NCBI GenBank assembly: GCA_964445775.1
Contig: CAYUMH010000014.1
Coordinates: forward strand, 1-58,863
DNA from: Terrimonas sp964445775
GTDB taxonomy: Bacteria > Bacteroidota > Bacteroidia > Chitinophagales > Chitinophagaceae
Reading direction: 5' to 3'
Length of the DNA: 58,863 nt
Shown here piece by piece: positions 45,001 through 53,828 of this stretch. The notes under the pieces were generated by a model. It searched no databases, had not been told where the DNA came from, and saw only the letters and a program-made list of their open reading frames with translations. The position numbers were made by a program, and so were the translations under genes. The number at the start of each line of letters is the position of its first letter. Position 1 is the first letter of the stretch.

Positions 45001-45375
45001 TTTATGGAGCCTTATGCTGTACCACAGGAAAATGGTAACCGCACGGATGTGCGTTGGATGTACCTGGGTGATCCCAAAACCAATGATGGTTTATTGGTAG
45101 TGGCTGATAGCCTGTTAAGCATGAGTGCCTGGCCCTATACGCAGGAAAATATCCAGGGCGCCAAACATACCAATAAATTACAGGCCGCCGGGTATATTAC
45201 ACTGAACATAGACCTGAAACAAATGGGTGTAGGTGGCAACGACAGCTGGAGCCCGGTGGCAGCGCCCCTGGAACAATACCAGTTACCGGCTGCCAACTAT
45301 CAATATGCTTTCTACCTATTGCCCTTTAATTCAAAAAAATCAAATCCGGCAACAGGCGTTAAATTTGTACAATAA
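42079..45375 (+). CDS. GH2-family beta-galactosidase-like enzyme (LacZ-type, five domains)
   Basis: A 1098-residue secreted protein. ATG 42079 chosen (the frame also runs back into the GH127 end) because it begins the signal peptide. LacZ-like domain order: jelly roll (WKKIPVPSNWEMQGYDKPIY), Ig-like, TIM barrel with acid/base Glu499 (MWSLGNEAGSG) and nucleophile Glu594 (FFCEYAHAMGNS), Ig-like, and a C-terminal beta-sandwich (small chain) domain with WLGKGPLENYIDRA. The VNRPDHHP loop matches the family. It removes terminal beta-galactose or a related residue; in RG-II, GH2 enzymes act on galactose, glucuronate, galacturonate or arabinopyranose linkages. Confidence 0.93.
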   Translation: MMKLKIVSAFILVGMVNTATAQLVDKTPAAVPVAPRVFDREPYEDPYVSGINREPSRATAYSFASVEDALHKTREQSGRYLTLNGDWDFAFALKPGEEPQDFYKSRVQGWKKIPVPSNWEMQGYDKPIYKSAVYPFRPVNPPYVPKDYNGVGCYQRTFNVPANWKGMNITLHFGGVSSAYKLWINGKFAGYAEDSFLSSEFNITPYLKDGENIISVWVIRWSDGSFLEDQDQWRLSGIHREVYLMAEPTMRISDFYYQAKLDGQYKDAVLSIRPRIENLTGSPLSGYTVKAQLYDANNNPVLAKALSRSADEIINEIHPRLDQVKFGLLETTVTDPKKWSTEQPNLYKLVISLEDSTGKLVEVKTCKLGFRSIEFSKENSKLLINGKLTYLYGVNRPDHHPVKGKALSREDILQDITTIKQFNFNTVRLSHYPSDPYLLDLCDEFGIMAIDEANLETHGLGGKLSHDAASAGAYIERASRMILRDKNHPSIIMWSLGNEAGSGPNHAAMAAWVKDFDITRPLHYEPAMGDRKSPGYIDPSDPRYLKANDHSHRIQNSLDQYYVDVVSRMYPALYTAPLLVNQPNGDKRPIFFCEYAHAMGNSVGNIKDLWDQWRSLPRVIGGGIWEFKDQGLLKKDENGVAFYAYGGDYGEKYFDNFTIKGIVASDGRPKAAMYECKRVFQPIETTWADSAAFILKIYNRSAVQNANVFTPVLLIRENGKIIIQKTLPVIDLAAGADTRLNIAAYLPKLKTDAEYHADIQFQLPAATAWAPKGFVMASDQLIITGINKTETNFKAGTRLKFTETADAIEVQGKDFTIKVKRTGTGGLYSYSYKGKEQLAQPFIPHFTRPLTDNDKRGWKPNRTLKQWYEADIKVSNVTQTVNSKGEPVIVTDYRLINDSARVQVVYTVADNGAVKVNYELTVKPGLPNIPKVGMQGGIHNAYQTIEWLGKGPLENYIDRAHGFDVGIYKMDIHDFMEPYAVPQENGNRTDVRWMYLGDPKTNDGLLVVADSLLSMSAWPYTQENIQGAKHTNKLQAAGYITLNIDLKQMGVGGNDSWSPVAAPLEQYQLPAANYQYAFYLLPFNSKKSNPATGVKFVQ

Positions 45376-45377
45376 GC

Positions 45378-46466
45378 ATGAAAAGAATTATTGCGATCAT
45401 CATCATCATCCAGTGCAGCTTGATAGTAACGGCACAACAACCCGTGCCGCAGGCCGATATGCAAAAGATATATGAGGAGGTGAAAACGCCCTATAAATAT
45501 GGACTGGTGGTGGTGCCTGATACCGGTAAAAAAATAGACTGTCCCTCGGTATACCGCCAGGGTAAATACTGGTATATGACCTATGTGGTGTTTGATGGCC
45601 GTGGTTATGAAACCTGGTTATCACGCAGTAAAAACCTGCTGGACTGGACAACCATGGGCCGTATCATGAGCTTCACAGACAGTACCCGCTGGGATGGTCA
45701 TCAACAGGCGGGTTATATTGCTTTACAGGATTATACCTGGGGTGGCTCCTACAAATGGCAGCAGTATAACAATAAACACTGGCTGTCTTACTTTGGCGGT
45801 AAAGACCGTGGTTATGAAGCGGGACCTTTATCCATCGGCATTGCTCATTCATCAAAAGCAATTACTAAGGCCAATGAATTTGAAAGAATAGATCAGCCGG
45901 TACTCACGCATAATGATCCGGATACCCGCTGGTGGGAAAATAAAAAGTTATTTAAAAGTTCGGTGATCTGGGATAAGCATCAAACAACGGGTTATCCCTT
46001 TGTGATGTATTACAATGCTAATGGTGATAGCAGCAACAATACGCCCAAATGGCGCTGGTTTGAACGTATTGGCATGGCCGGCTCACATGATATGATAAAA
46101 TGGGAACGTATTGGTGCGGACCCGGTAGTGCATCATAAAATTGGGATAACCGGTGACGCGGTAATTCAGAAAATAAATAATCTTTGGGTGATGTTCTACT
46201 TCGGCGCCTTCTGGGAAAACAGGAAGAACGATACCTTTAACCGTTTTGCCTGCAGTTATGACCTGGTTAACTGGACTGATTGGACTGGCCCGGATTTAAT
46301 TAATCCATCAGAAGTATATGATGCCAAATATGCGCATAAAAGTTTTGTGGTAAAACACAAAGGGGTGGTATATCATTTTTACTGTGCGGTGGATAAAAAA
46401 GATAACAGGGGCATTGCGGTAGCTACTTCTGTTGATAAAGGAAAAAGTAAAGTGGTGTTCAGGTAG
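45378..46466 (+). CDS. Five-bladed beta-propeller glycosidase, GH43/GH117/GH130-like, family unassigned
   Basis: A 362-residue secreted protein starting 2 bases after the GH2 stop (signal peptide MKRIIAIIIIIQCSLIVTA). Propeller strands have the pattern DCPSVYRQGKYWYMTYVVF, GYIALQDYTWGG, ITGDAVIQKINNLWVMFYFG and HKSFVVKHKGVVYHFYCAV, typical of clan GH-F and related five-bladed propellers. Candidate catalytic acids are Asp in DCPSV and GDAVI; the general-acid Glu of classical GH43 (EGP) is not seen, so it is not an ordinary GH43. Function in side-chain removal is inferred from location. Confidence 0.7.
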   Translation: MKRIIAIIIIIQCSLIVTAQQPVPQADMQKIYEEVKTPYKYGLVVVPDTGKKIDCPSVYRQGKYWYMTYVVFDGRGYETWLSRSKNLLDWTTMGRIMSFTDSTRWDGHQQAGYIALQDYTWGGSYKWQQYNNKHWLSYFGGKDRGYEAGPLSIGIAHSSKAITKANEFERIDQPVLTHNDPDTRWWENKKLFKSSVIWDKHQTTGYPFVMYYNANGDSSNNTPKWRWFERIGMAGSHDMIKWERIGADPVVHHKIGITGDAVIQKINNLWVMFYFGAFWENRKNDTFNRFACSYDLVNWTDWTGPDLINPSEVYDAKYAHKSFVVKHKGVVYHFYCAVDKKDNRGIAVATSVDKGKSKVVFR

Positions 46467-46519
46467 TTTTTTGTTGCCGATTACTTCCCATTACTTCCCA
46501 GCGGGGTCTTACTTCCCAG

Positions 46520-46543
46520 CCGGGTCTCCCGCAGGGGACCCGG
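46520..46543. other. Strong hairpin upstream of GH106
   Basis: CCGGGTC (46520-46526) and GACCCGG (46537-46543) enclose CCC-GCA-GGG, giving a 10-bp stem with one bulged T. It is preceded by three TACTTCCCA repeats (46479-46517). No T-tract follows; it may stabilize mRNA, attenuate transcription or be a mobile-repeat scar. Confidence 0.6.
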
Positions 46544-46576
46544 CGTATAAAAAGCAGTTGCGAGAAAAAATTATAA

Positions 46577-49500
46577 ATGAAATCTTTACGAAATATATTT
46601 TTATTATTCACGCTGTTGTTGTCTGTACATTTTTCGCAGGCACAGAAAGGTGAGGTTTTTACCCGTTTTAATAATCCACCTGACGCTGCAAAACCCTGGG
46701 CTATCTGGTACTGGCTGCATGGAGCAGTAAGTAAAGAAGGTATTAAAGCTGACCTGGAAGCTATGAAACAGGTTGGCTTTGGCGGCGCCTACTTAATGAC
46801 CATCAAAGACACTAATGCAAAAATTCCTTTTCAGCCGCAGGTACGCCAGCTTACACCGGAATGGTGGGCAATGGTGCGTTTTGCTTTACAGGAAGCACAA
46901 CGTTTGCAACTGGAGATAGGGGTGCATGTAAGCGATGGCTTTGCTTTAGCCGGCGGTCCCTGGATAAAGCCGGAACAGAGTATGCAAAAATTGGTATGGA
47001 CCAAAACCTTTGTACAAGCCGGTCATGCTAAAAAGATTACCCTGCCGCAACCGGAAAGCAACGAAAATTTTTACAGGGATGTGGCTGTCTATGCTTATCC
47101 TGCTAATTATAAAAATCAACTTGTTGTAAAAAAACTAAAGCCGGTCATTACCACCAGCAACGGAGCCGATGCTTCCTTCCTGGCCGACGAATCAGCCACT
47201 AAACAAATATTCAGGGGTGATAGTAATTGCTGGATACAATATAATTATACGGAAGCGATCACTGTGCGGCAGGTAAAAATAAAAAAGCAGAACAATGCTT
47301 ACCAGTCGCAACGTTTTATTATTCAGCAAAGCAGGGATGGTAAAAACTTTATTACGGTAGATACTTTACACCCGCCAAGGCATGGCTGGCAGGATTGGGA
47401 TGAAGCCTATACCCATGCAATAAAACCATTTACATCAAAATATATCCGTTTTCTTTGGATGGCTGATGGTACGGAACCCGGTGGAGAAGACTTGGATGCC
47501 GCCAAATGGAAGCCGGTACTAAGGGTGCAGGGTATTTATGTAAGTGATGAACCCGTGATCAATAACTATGAAGGTAAAAACGGGAGTATCTGGAGAGTAG
47601 CTGCCAATACTACTATACAGGAAGTGAGTAATAAAGATGCCGTTCAGCAAAAAAATATCATTAATCTTACCGGTAAACTTGCTGCAAATGGCGAATTGAA
47701 CTGGACACCACCCAGTGGTAAGGACTGGGTAATCGTGCGGATTGGTCATACTTCTACGGGGTATAAAAATAATACGGCCGGTGGGGGCAAAGGTCTGGAA
47801 ACCGATAAATTCAGCCCGGAAGCCATCACCTTACAATTCAATAACTGGTTTGCTAAATTTTTTACAGAAACGGATCCTGTAGCCGCTAAAGCCGTGATCA
47901 AATATTTCCACATGGATAGCTGGGAATGCGGCAGCCAGAACTGGAGCACCCACTTTGCAGCGGAGTTTAAAAAGAAAAGAGGTTATGACCTGATGCCTTA
48001 CCTGCTCGTGATGACAGGTACACCTGTTAACAGCGCTGCTGCATCAGAAAAAATACTGCACGATGTAAGGCAAACCATCACCGACCTGGTGAATGAAAAG
48101 TTCTACGGCACTTTACAAAAACTGGCCAAAGCAAAAGGCTGTACTTTCAGTGCCGAAAGCATGGCGCCTACTTTTGTAACGGATGGTTTGCAACACTACC
48201 AATATGCCGATGTACCCATGGGAGAATTCTGGCTTAACAGTCCAACCCATGATAAACCCAATGATATGCTGGATGCGATCAGCGGCGGACATATTTATGG
48301 CAAACAGGTGATAGGCGCAGAAGCGTTTACTACTTTACGTACTGACTGGGGCGAACATCCCGGTAACCTGAAAGCGCTGAGTGACCGGGCTTTTGCGGAT
48401 GGTATCAACAAACTATCCCTGCATGTATTCATGCATAGTCCCTGGCTGGATAAAAAACCGGGCATGACACTGGATGGTATCGGGCTTTTTTACCAGCGTG
48501 ATCAAACCTGGTTCTCGCAAAGTAAACCCTGGCTCGATTATTTTACCCGCAGCCAGGCTTTATTGCAGATGGGCAAGCCGGTAACAGATATTGCGGTGTT
48601 TACCGGTGAAGAAATTCCAAGGCGTTCTTTATTACCAGATCGTTTGATAAGCACCTTACCCGGCCTGTTTGGTGAGACTAAAGTAACGGCTGAGCGTATT
48701 CGCTTACAGAATGCTGGCCAGCCTATGCGCACCATGCCCGATGGCGTATCACATGCCGCTAATATGGCCGATCCTGAATTATATATTGATGCATTGAACG
48801 GCTACAAATACGATTGTTTTAACCCCGATGTACTGATACAGATGAAAGTGGTGAATGGAAGGGTAGTAACGCCGGGCGGTGCCAGTTATGCCGTATTAGT
48901 AATACCGGGTAAACATCCCCTGAATATAAACACAACGATGAGCGTTGCGGTGAAAAATAAACTCAAAGCACTGGCAACAACAGGAGCAAAAATTATTGTC
49001 GATGGTAAACTATATGGATTAGCCGGGGCCAACTTTATACAAACACCTTATACAGACAGCAGCCTGGTTAAGCTGGGTATTGCCCGTGATGTGGAAGTGC
49101 TGACGGCTAAAAATCAAATTGCCTGGACACATCGCAAAGAAGGGAATACGGATATTTATTTCTTGTCTAACCAGGTGGAAAAAGAAATAACGGCGGAAAT
49201 AGCATTTAACCAGCAGGGCAAACAACCCTGGATCATCGATCCGTATACGGGCGCTTATTTTAAAGCACGTTATGGTTCGGTAAAAGGTAGCAAAACTCAT
49301 ATACTATTACTTTTACCTCCTAATGGCTCGGCCTTTGTGGTATTTGATGAGCCGGTTGAAAAAATCAGATTCAGTTATGACTATATTCCCTGTTTTGGAT
49401 TGTCCGAAGAAAAACTATTTAACGGTAAATGGAACCTGCAGTTTAAAACAGAACCCCAACAATATACTTTAGATTCTTTAGTGAGTTGGACTGCCTTCCA

Positions 49501-49873
49501 TGATACGGCCATTAAATACTATTCAGGTACTGCTTTTTATAATAATAACTTTGATTGGAAGGATAACGTAAAAGGACAGACGGTTAAATTAATTATTGAT
49601 TCATTGTATAATATAGCCACTATAAAAGTGAATGGTATTGATTGCGGTACTTTATGGACCTATCCTTACCAGGTAGATATAACCAAAGCCCTTAAGCCCG
49701 GCACAAATAAAGTGGAGATTGAAGTGAGCAATACCTGGCGCAACCGCTTAAAGCTGGATGAGCAATTACCGGATGCACAAAAAAAGACCTATCATAATTC
49801 ACCCTATTCTTTAAAAAACAAACCTTTGCTGCCTGCCGGTATTACAGGCAGTATAAAATTACTGGTACAATAA
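46577..49873 (+). CDS. GH106 alpha-L-rhamnosidase
   Basis: A 1098-residue secreted enzyme (signal peptide to about residue 22, SQAQ). GH106 layout: FNNPPDAAKPWAIWYWLHGAVSKEGIKADLEAMKQVGFGGAYLM at the barrel start, acidic positions in MDSWECGSQNW (Glu450), FSAESMAPT (Glu527) and MGEFWLNSPTHD (Glu550), and C-terminal beta-sandwich domains (IKVNGIDCGTLWTYPYQVDIT). BT0986, a GH106 member, releases alpha-L-rhamnose from RG-II chain B. It is a large calcium-associated family found almost only in rhamnose-rich pectin loci. One base of its stop overlaps the next start. Confidence 0.93.
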   Translation: MKSLRNIFLLFTLLLSVHFSQAQKGEVFTRFNNPPDAAKPWAIWYWLHGAVSKEGIKADLEAMKQVGFGGAYLMTIKDTNAKIPFQPQVRQLTPEWWAMVRFALQEAQRLQLEIGVHVSDGFALAGGPWIKPEQSMQKLVWTKTFVQAGHAKKITLPQPESNENFYRDVAVYAYPANYKNQLVVKKLKPVITTSNGADASFLADESATKQIFRGDSNCWIQYNYTEAITVRQVKIKKQNNAYQSQRFIIQQSRDGKNFITVDTLHPPRHGWQDWDEAYTHAIKPFTSKYIRFLWMADGTEPGGEDLDAAKWKPVLRVQGIYVSDEPVINNYEGKNGSIWRVAANTTIQEVSNKDAVQQKNIINLTGKLAANGELNWTPPSGKDWVIVRIGHTSTGYKNNTAGGGKGLETDKFSPEAITLQFNNWFAKFFTETDPVAAKAVIKYFHMDSWECGSQNWSTHFAAEFKKKRGYDLMPYLLVMTGTPVNSAAASEKILHDVRQTITDLVNEKFYGTLQKLAKAKGCTFSAESMAPTFVTDGLQHYQYADVPMGEFWLNSPTHDKPNDMLDAISGGHIYGKQVIGAEAFTTLRTDWGEHPGNLKALSDRAFADGINKLSLHVFMHSPWLDKKPGMTLDGIGLFYQRDQTWFSQSKPWLDYFTRSQALLQMGKPVTDIAVFTGEEIPRRSLLPDRLISTLPGLFGETKVTAERIRLQNAGQPMRTMPDGVSHAANMADPELYIDALNGYKYDCFNPDVLIQMKVVNGRVVTPGGASYAVLVIPGKHPLNINTTMSVAVKNKLKALATTGAKIIVDGKLYGLAGANFIQTPYTDSSLVKLGIARDVEVLTAKNQIAWTHRKEGNTDIYFLSNQVEKEITAEIAFNQQGKQPWIIDPYTGAYFKARYGSVKGSKTHILLLLPPNGSAFVVFDEPVEKIRFSYDYIPCFGLSEEKLFNGKWNLQFKTEPQQYTLDSLVSWTAFHDTAIKYYSGTAFYNNNFDWKDNVKGQTVKLIIDSLYNIATIKVNGIDCGTLWTYPYQVDITKALKPGTNKVEIEVSNTWRNRLKLDEQLPDAQKKTYHNSPYSLKNKPLLPAGITGSIKLLVQ

Positions 49874-52182
49874 TGAATCTGCTGCGTTACATACTGTCCT
49901 TTCTTATATCGGGTATTAGCATTATGGCAATGGCCCAGTTACCGGCTGCTTATAATGTGGTATGGAATAGCCAAAGCAAAAACGCGGGTGAATCCATGCC
50001 CTGTGGTGGTGGCGATATTGGCCTGAATGTATGGGTAGAAAATGGCGATCTCCTGGTCTATGCTGCTAAATCCGGCAGCTTCGATGAGAACAATGGTTTA
50101 ATGAAAGCGGGTCGCCTGCGTATCAATACATCACCAGCTGTTTTTAATGGCGCAAGTTTTAAACAGGAATTGCATTTACAAGAGGGATATATCACCATTG
50201 ATGCGGAACAGCAAGGTATAAAAACACAGGTTAAAATATGGGTGGATGTTTTTCACCCCGTAGCCAATATCGAGTTTAAAAGTAATAAACCGGTCAATGC
50301 CACTGTAGCTTATGAAAGCTGGCGTTACCAGGATCATGTATTACGTAAAAACGAAGGCTTTGGCAATTCCTGGAAATGGGTACTACCCAAAGAGCAATTG
50401 ATCAAAAAAGATGAGATCGGTTTTGTAAACAATGGTATCGGCTTCTATCACCAAAACAAAGGGGAGACCATCTTTGATGCCACGGTGAAAGAGGAAGGAT
50501 TAACAGCTGTTAAAGACCAATTATATAATCCATTACAAGGTTTAATATTTGGTGGCAGACTGGTAGCAAAAGATTTTATCGCAGCTGGTAACAGTGAAGG
50601 TGTTTATATCAATACCCCTTACAAAAGCTGGCAGCTGAAAACAAAAAAAACAACCCGGTCTTTCTCCCTGCAATTATACTTACTCAATACACAAACGGAT
50701 AATATTACACAATGGCAGCGATCGGTGGACAGCCTGCAACAATTATACACCCGTATTGCCAACAAACAACCGGCACTCAACAAACAATGGTGGCAGCAAT
50801 TCTGGAGCCGTAGTTTTATTTACACGGGCCATCAGCAAACCGATCCTAAAGCCTGGGAGATTGGCAAAAACTTCCAGTTGTTCCGCTATATGCTGGCCAG
50901 TAACAATAACAGTAAATGGCCTTTAAAATTCAATGGTGGGTTATTTACGGTTGATCCTGTACTCACCGATACCGCAAGAAAGTTTACACCTGATTTCAGG
51001 AACTGGGGCGGTGGGTTGCATACGATGCAAAACCAACGGCTTGTATACTTTCCCATGATTAAAAACGGGGACTGGGACCTCTTACAGCCACAACTTGAAT
51101 TTTATATACGCCTGTTAAAAAATGCCGAACTGCGGACTAAGGTTTACTGGAACCACGGCGGCGCCTGCTTTACCGAGCAGATGGAAAACTTTGGTTTGCC
51201 TAACATAGCGGAATATGGCCAGAAACGCCCGGCCGGCTTTGATAAAGGGGTGGAGTACAATGCCTGGCTGGAATACCAGTGGGATACGGTATTGGAGTTT
51301 TGTTTAATGATCTTGCAGGAACACCAATACACCGGCAAATCCATTGATGACAAAATTCCGTTTATAGAAAGCTGCCTGCAATTCTTTGATGAACATTACC
51401 AGTACCTGGCACTGCAACGTGGTCGCAAAGCGCTGGATGGAAATGGTAGGCTGGTTTTATACCCCGGCTCTGCGGCCGAAACATTTAAAATGGCCTACAA
51501 TGCTAATTCTACCATTGCAGCACTGCAGGTGGTGACAAAAGAATTATTACAGCTGCCTGTTATACAAAACAATGAAACAAGAAAGGCAAAATGGACAGCC
51601 TTTTTACATCGCATACCACCGATCAGTTTTACCTCCTTTAATGGTAAGCCAACTATTGCCCCGGCTATTACCTGGGAGCGTATCAACAATATAGAGTCAC
51701 CGCAGCTATACCCGGTATATCCCTGGGGTATTTATGGCGTAGGGAAGCCTGGTTTAGACACGGCATTAAATACCTGGCATGATGATACCAGTGCCATTAA
51801 ATTCCGCAGTCATGTGGGTTGGAAACAGGATAATATCTGGGCCGCACGTTTAGGTTTAAGTGAGGAAGCCTGGCGTATTACCGCTTTAAAATTGCAGAAC
51901 AGCGAACGCCGTTTCCCCGCCTTCTGGGGCCCGGGTTTTGATTGGGTGCCCGATCATAACTGGGGTGGCAGTGGCATGATCGGCTTACAGGAAATGTTAC
52001 TGCAAACTGAGGGAAAACGTATTTTACTCTTCCCTGCCTGGCCTAAAGACAAAGATGTACACTTTAAACTGCATGCACCCTTTAATACAACGGTAGAAGC
52101 GGAGTGGAAAGACGGTAAGTTGCAAAAGCTGGTGGTATTACCACTGGAGAGAAAACAGGATGTAGAGATGATGCCTCGATAG
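49873..52182 (+). CDS. DUF5703-type (GH95/GH139-related) glycoside hydrolase
   Basis: A 769-residue secreted protein whose ATG overlaps the GH106 stop (TAATG). The N-terminal VVWNSQSKNAGESMPCGGGDIGLNVWVENGDLL block is the DUF5703 signature; the rest is an (alpha/alpha)6 barrel with YHT-like FRNWGGGLHTMQNQRL (about residue 380), YWNHGGACFTEQMENFG, and terminal WGGSGMIGLQEMLLQ. Such proteins are related to GH95 and, I believe, include GH139 (2-O-methyl-alpha-L-fucosidase BT0984 of RG-II chain B). Action on alpha-L-fucose, 2-O-methyl-fucose or L-galactose residues is a reasonable inference. It ends the + strand operon. Confidence 0.78.
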   Translation: MNLLRYILSFLISGISIMAMAQLPAAYNVVWNSQSKNAGESMPCGGGDIGLNVWVENGDLLVYAAKSGSFDENNGLMKAGRLRINTSPAVFNGASFKQELHLQEGYITIDAEQQGIKTQVKIWVDVFHPVANIEFKSNKPVNATVAYESWRYQDHVLRKNEGFGNSWKWVLPKEQLIKKDEIGFVNNGIGFYHQNKGETIFDATVKEEGLTAVKDQLYNPLQGLIFGGRLVAKDFIAAGNSEGVYINTPYKSWQLKTKKTTRSFSLQLYLLNTQTDNITQWQRSVDSLQQLYTRIANKQPALNKQWWQQFWSRSFIYTGHQQTDPKAWEIGKNFQLFRYMLASNNNSKWPLKFNGGLFTVDPVLTDTARKFTPDFRNWGGGLHTMQNQRLVYFPMIKNGDWDLLQPQLEFYIRLLKNAELRTKVYWNHGGACFTEQMENFGLPNIAEYGQKRPAGFDKGVEYNAWLEYQWDTVLEFCLMILQEHQYTGKSIDDKIPFIESCLQFFDEHYQYLALQRGRKALDGNGRLVLYPGSAAETFKMAYNANSTIAALQVVTKELLQLPVIQNNETRKAKWTAFLHRIPPISFTSFNGKPTIAPAITWERINNIESPQLYPVYPWGIYGVGKPGLDTALNTWHDDTSAIKFRSHVGWKQDNIWAARLGLSEEAWRITALKLQNSERRFPAFWGPGFDWVPDHNWGGSGMIGLQEMLLQTEGKRILLFPAWPKDKDVHFKLHAPFNTTVEAEWKDGKLQKLVVLPLERKQDVEMMPR

Positions 52183-52394
52183 ACAATGATTAATTATGAG
52201 TTATGAATTATGAATGATGAATTATGAATGGAGAATTATAAATTTTACGTTTTTTTACCCGCAGATTTTCGCTGATAAAACACACCGCAGATTTGCACAG
52301 ATATATAAAAAATCAGCGATGATCTGCGTAACCCATCAGCGTCATCTGCGGGTAAAACTCAATTCATAAATCCTAATTCATAATTCATAACTCC
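52183..52394. repeat. Convergent intergenic region with AATTATGAATG repeats and a large inverted repeat
   Basis: Between two convergent gene ends. TTTTACCCGCAGAT...CGCTGAT (52253-52276) and its complement ATCAGCG...ATCTGCGGGTAAAA (52335-52357) make a 20+ bp stem with a small internal mismatch and further pairing inside (ATCAGCGATGATCTGCG). Flanks carry AATTATGAATGATG arrays in both orientations (52188-52240 and 52362-52393). The structure could terminate transcription from both sides. Similar CTGCGGATTTCGCTGATT sequences are, from memory, dispersed repeats in many bacteria. Confidence 0.75.
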
Positions 52395-53828
52395 CTACCA
52401 CTCATCCGTCCTGAAACTCGACACCGGAAACCCTTCCGTGCTGAACAAATCACCCACCACAAAATCTTTAAAAGCATAACGTACCGCCACCGGCTCTTTC
52501 ACTTCCGGTGCTGATACTACAATGTTGCCACGTACAATACTGGCTTTGGCCGGGCGGAAAAATTTATCGGCCCCTGCAATTTCAAACTGCAATAAGGGTT
52601 TCCCAAATGATGTAAAGCCATTTGGGGCATTATTAAAGCTGAGCGTGGCCACGCCTTTATCGTAGGTTACTTTGGCCAGTGAGGGACTGGTATAAGCAAA
52701 ACCCTTCTGTCCGTAGGTTTGTGCCAGTGCCAGGTAGGCAAAACGTTTGCCGGCCACTTCTTTATTAGCGGGGTGAATACTATTCTCTTCACCGGCATCC
52801 AGTAATACGATCATACCACTGTTGCTGATCTTCTCAGTGGCCTTACGTTGTGCATCACGCAGGTAGGCCGAATTAAATTTGCCACCACTGTTATACGGAG
52901 GTAACTGCGCATAATTATAGGGTGCTATCTGGGCAAAATAAAAAGGGAAATCGCCCTGGCCAAACTCTTTACGCCATTGGTTTACCAAGGCCGGGAAAAG
53001 GGTTTCATATTGGTCGGGACGCTCATAATTACTTTCGCCCTGGTACCAGATACAACCTTTAATGGTAAAGCCGATAAAGGGGTGTAACATGCCATTGTAT
53101 AAAGCAGTAGGGGTACGGTTATCGGGTTTATCGGTATCCGGTATTTTTATCTCTGGGAACAATTCCTGCAAAGTGGCTTTGTTCATCCAGGCTTCGGCTG
53201 TGGAGCCGCCATAGCTGATGTTTACCAATCCTACAGGCACTTTCAATCGCTCCTGTAATAACTTTCCAAAATGATAAGCTGTAGCGCTGAAGCCGGCCGT
53301 AGTTTCCGGGCTGGCTATCTTCCAGTCATATTTTTTTGAAGTATCCTGTGCGTTTAACTTAGCTGAACGGGGAACCACGTAAAAACGCAACTGGTCATTG
53401 GCACTGTTAAAAATGGCATCGTTGCTGTTTAAAACGGGTTGGTCCTTATAACCCTTCATAGGCATCTCCATATTGGACTGGCCGCTGCACAGCCAAACCT
53501 CACCTATTAATACATTATTCAGTGTAATAGCATCACCATCACTTATCCTGATGGTATAAGGTCCGCCGGCAACCGGGGTCTCTATCTGTGTCTTCCACTT
53601 TCCGCCGGCATCCGCTTTCACCGTATATTTCTTTTTATTCCATGAGGGTATAATGTTTACAGTGGACGAAGCTTTTGCCCGGCCCCAGATCGCTGCTTTT
53701 GTCTGTTGCTGCAGCACCATATTATCGCCAAAAAACCAGGGTAATTCAATGCCTGCCATGGAAAATAAAGGGGCCAGCATAAAAACCAGGGCCACCAAAA
53801 CCACGCGGAAAAATGAGGATATAATCAT
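52395..53828 (-). CDS. SGNH-type sialate O-acetylesterase-like carbohydrate esterase (CE20 type)
   Basis: A 477-residue protein with signal peptide (to about residue 25). SGNH blocks: GEVWLCSGQSNMEMPM (nucleophile Ser118), GGSTAEAWMN, WYQGESN (block III) and ENSIHPANK with the Asp-His pair region. An inserted N-terminal beta-sandwich is typical for the DUF303/CE20 group. It removes O-acetyl groups from sugar chains in the periplasm. RG-II has acetyl groups on chains A and B, so it may serve the neighbouring PUL, although it is transcribed oppositely and divergently from the AraC regulator. Confidence 0.9.
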   Translation of the reverse strand: MIISSFFRVVLVALVFMLAPLFSMAGIELPWFFGDNMVLQQQTKAAIWGRAKASSTVNIIPSWNKKKYTVKADAGGKWKTQIETPVAGGPYTIRISDGDAITLNNVLIGEVWLCSGQSNMEMPMKGYKDQPVLNSNDAIFNSANDQLRFYVVPRSAKLNAQDTSKKYDWKIASPETTAGFSATAYHFGKLLQERLKVPVGLVNISYGGSTAEAWMNKATLQELFPEIKIPDTDKPDNRTPTALYNGMLHPFIGFTIKGCIWYQGESNYERPDQYETLFPALVNQWRKEFGQGDFPFYFAQIAPYNYAQLPPYNSGGKFNSAYLRDAQRKATEKISNSGMIVLLDAGEENSIHPANKEVAGKRFAYLALAQTYGQKGFAYTSPSLAKVTYDKGVATLSFNNAPNGFTSFGKPLLQFEIAGADKFFRPAKASIVRGNIVVSAPEVKEPVAVRYAFKDFVVGDLFSTEGFPVSSFRTDEW

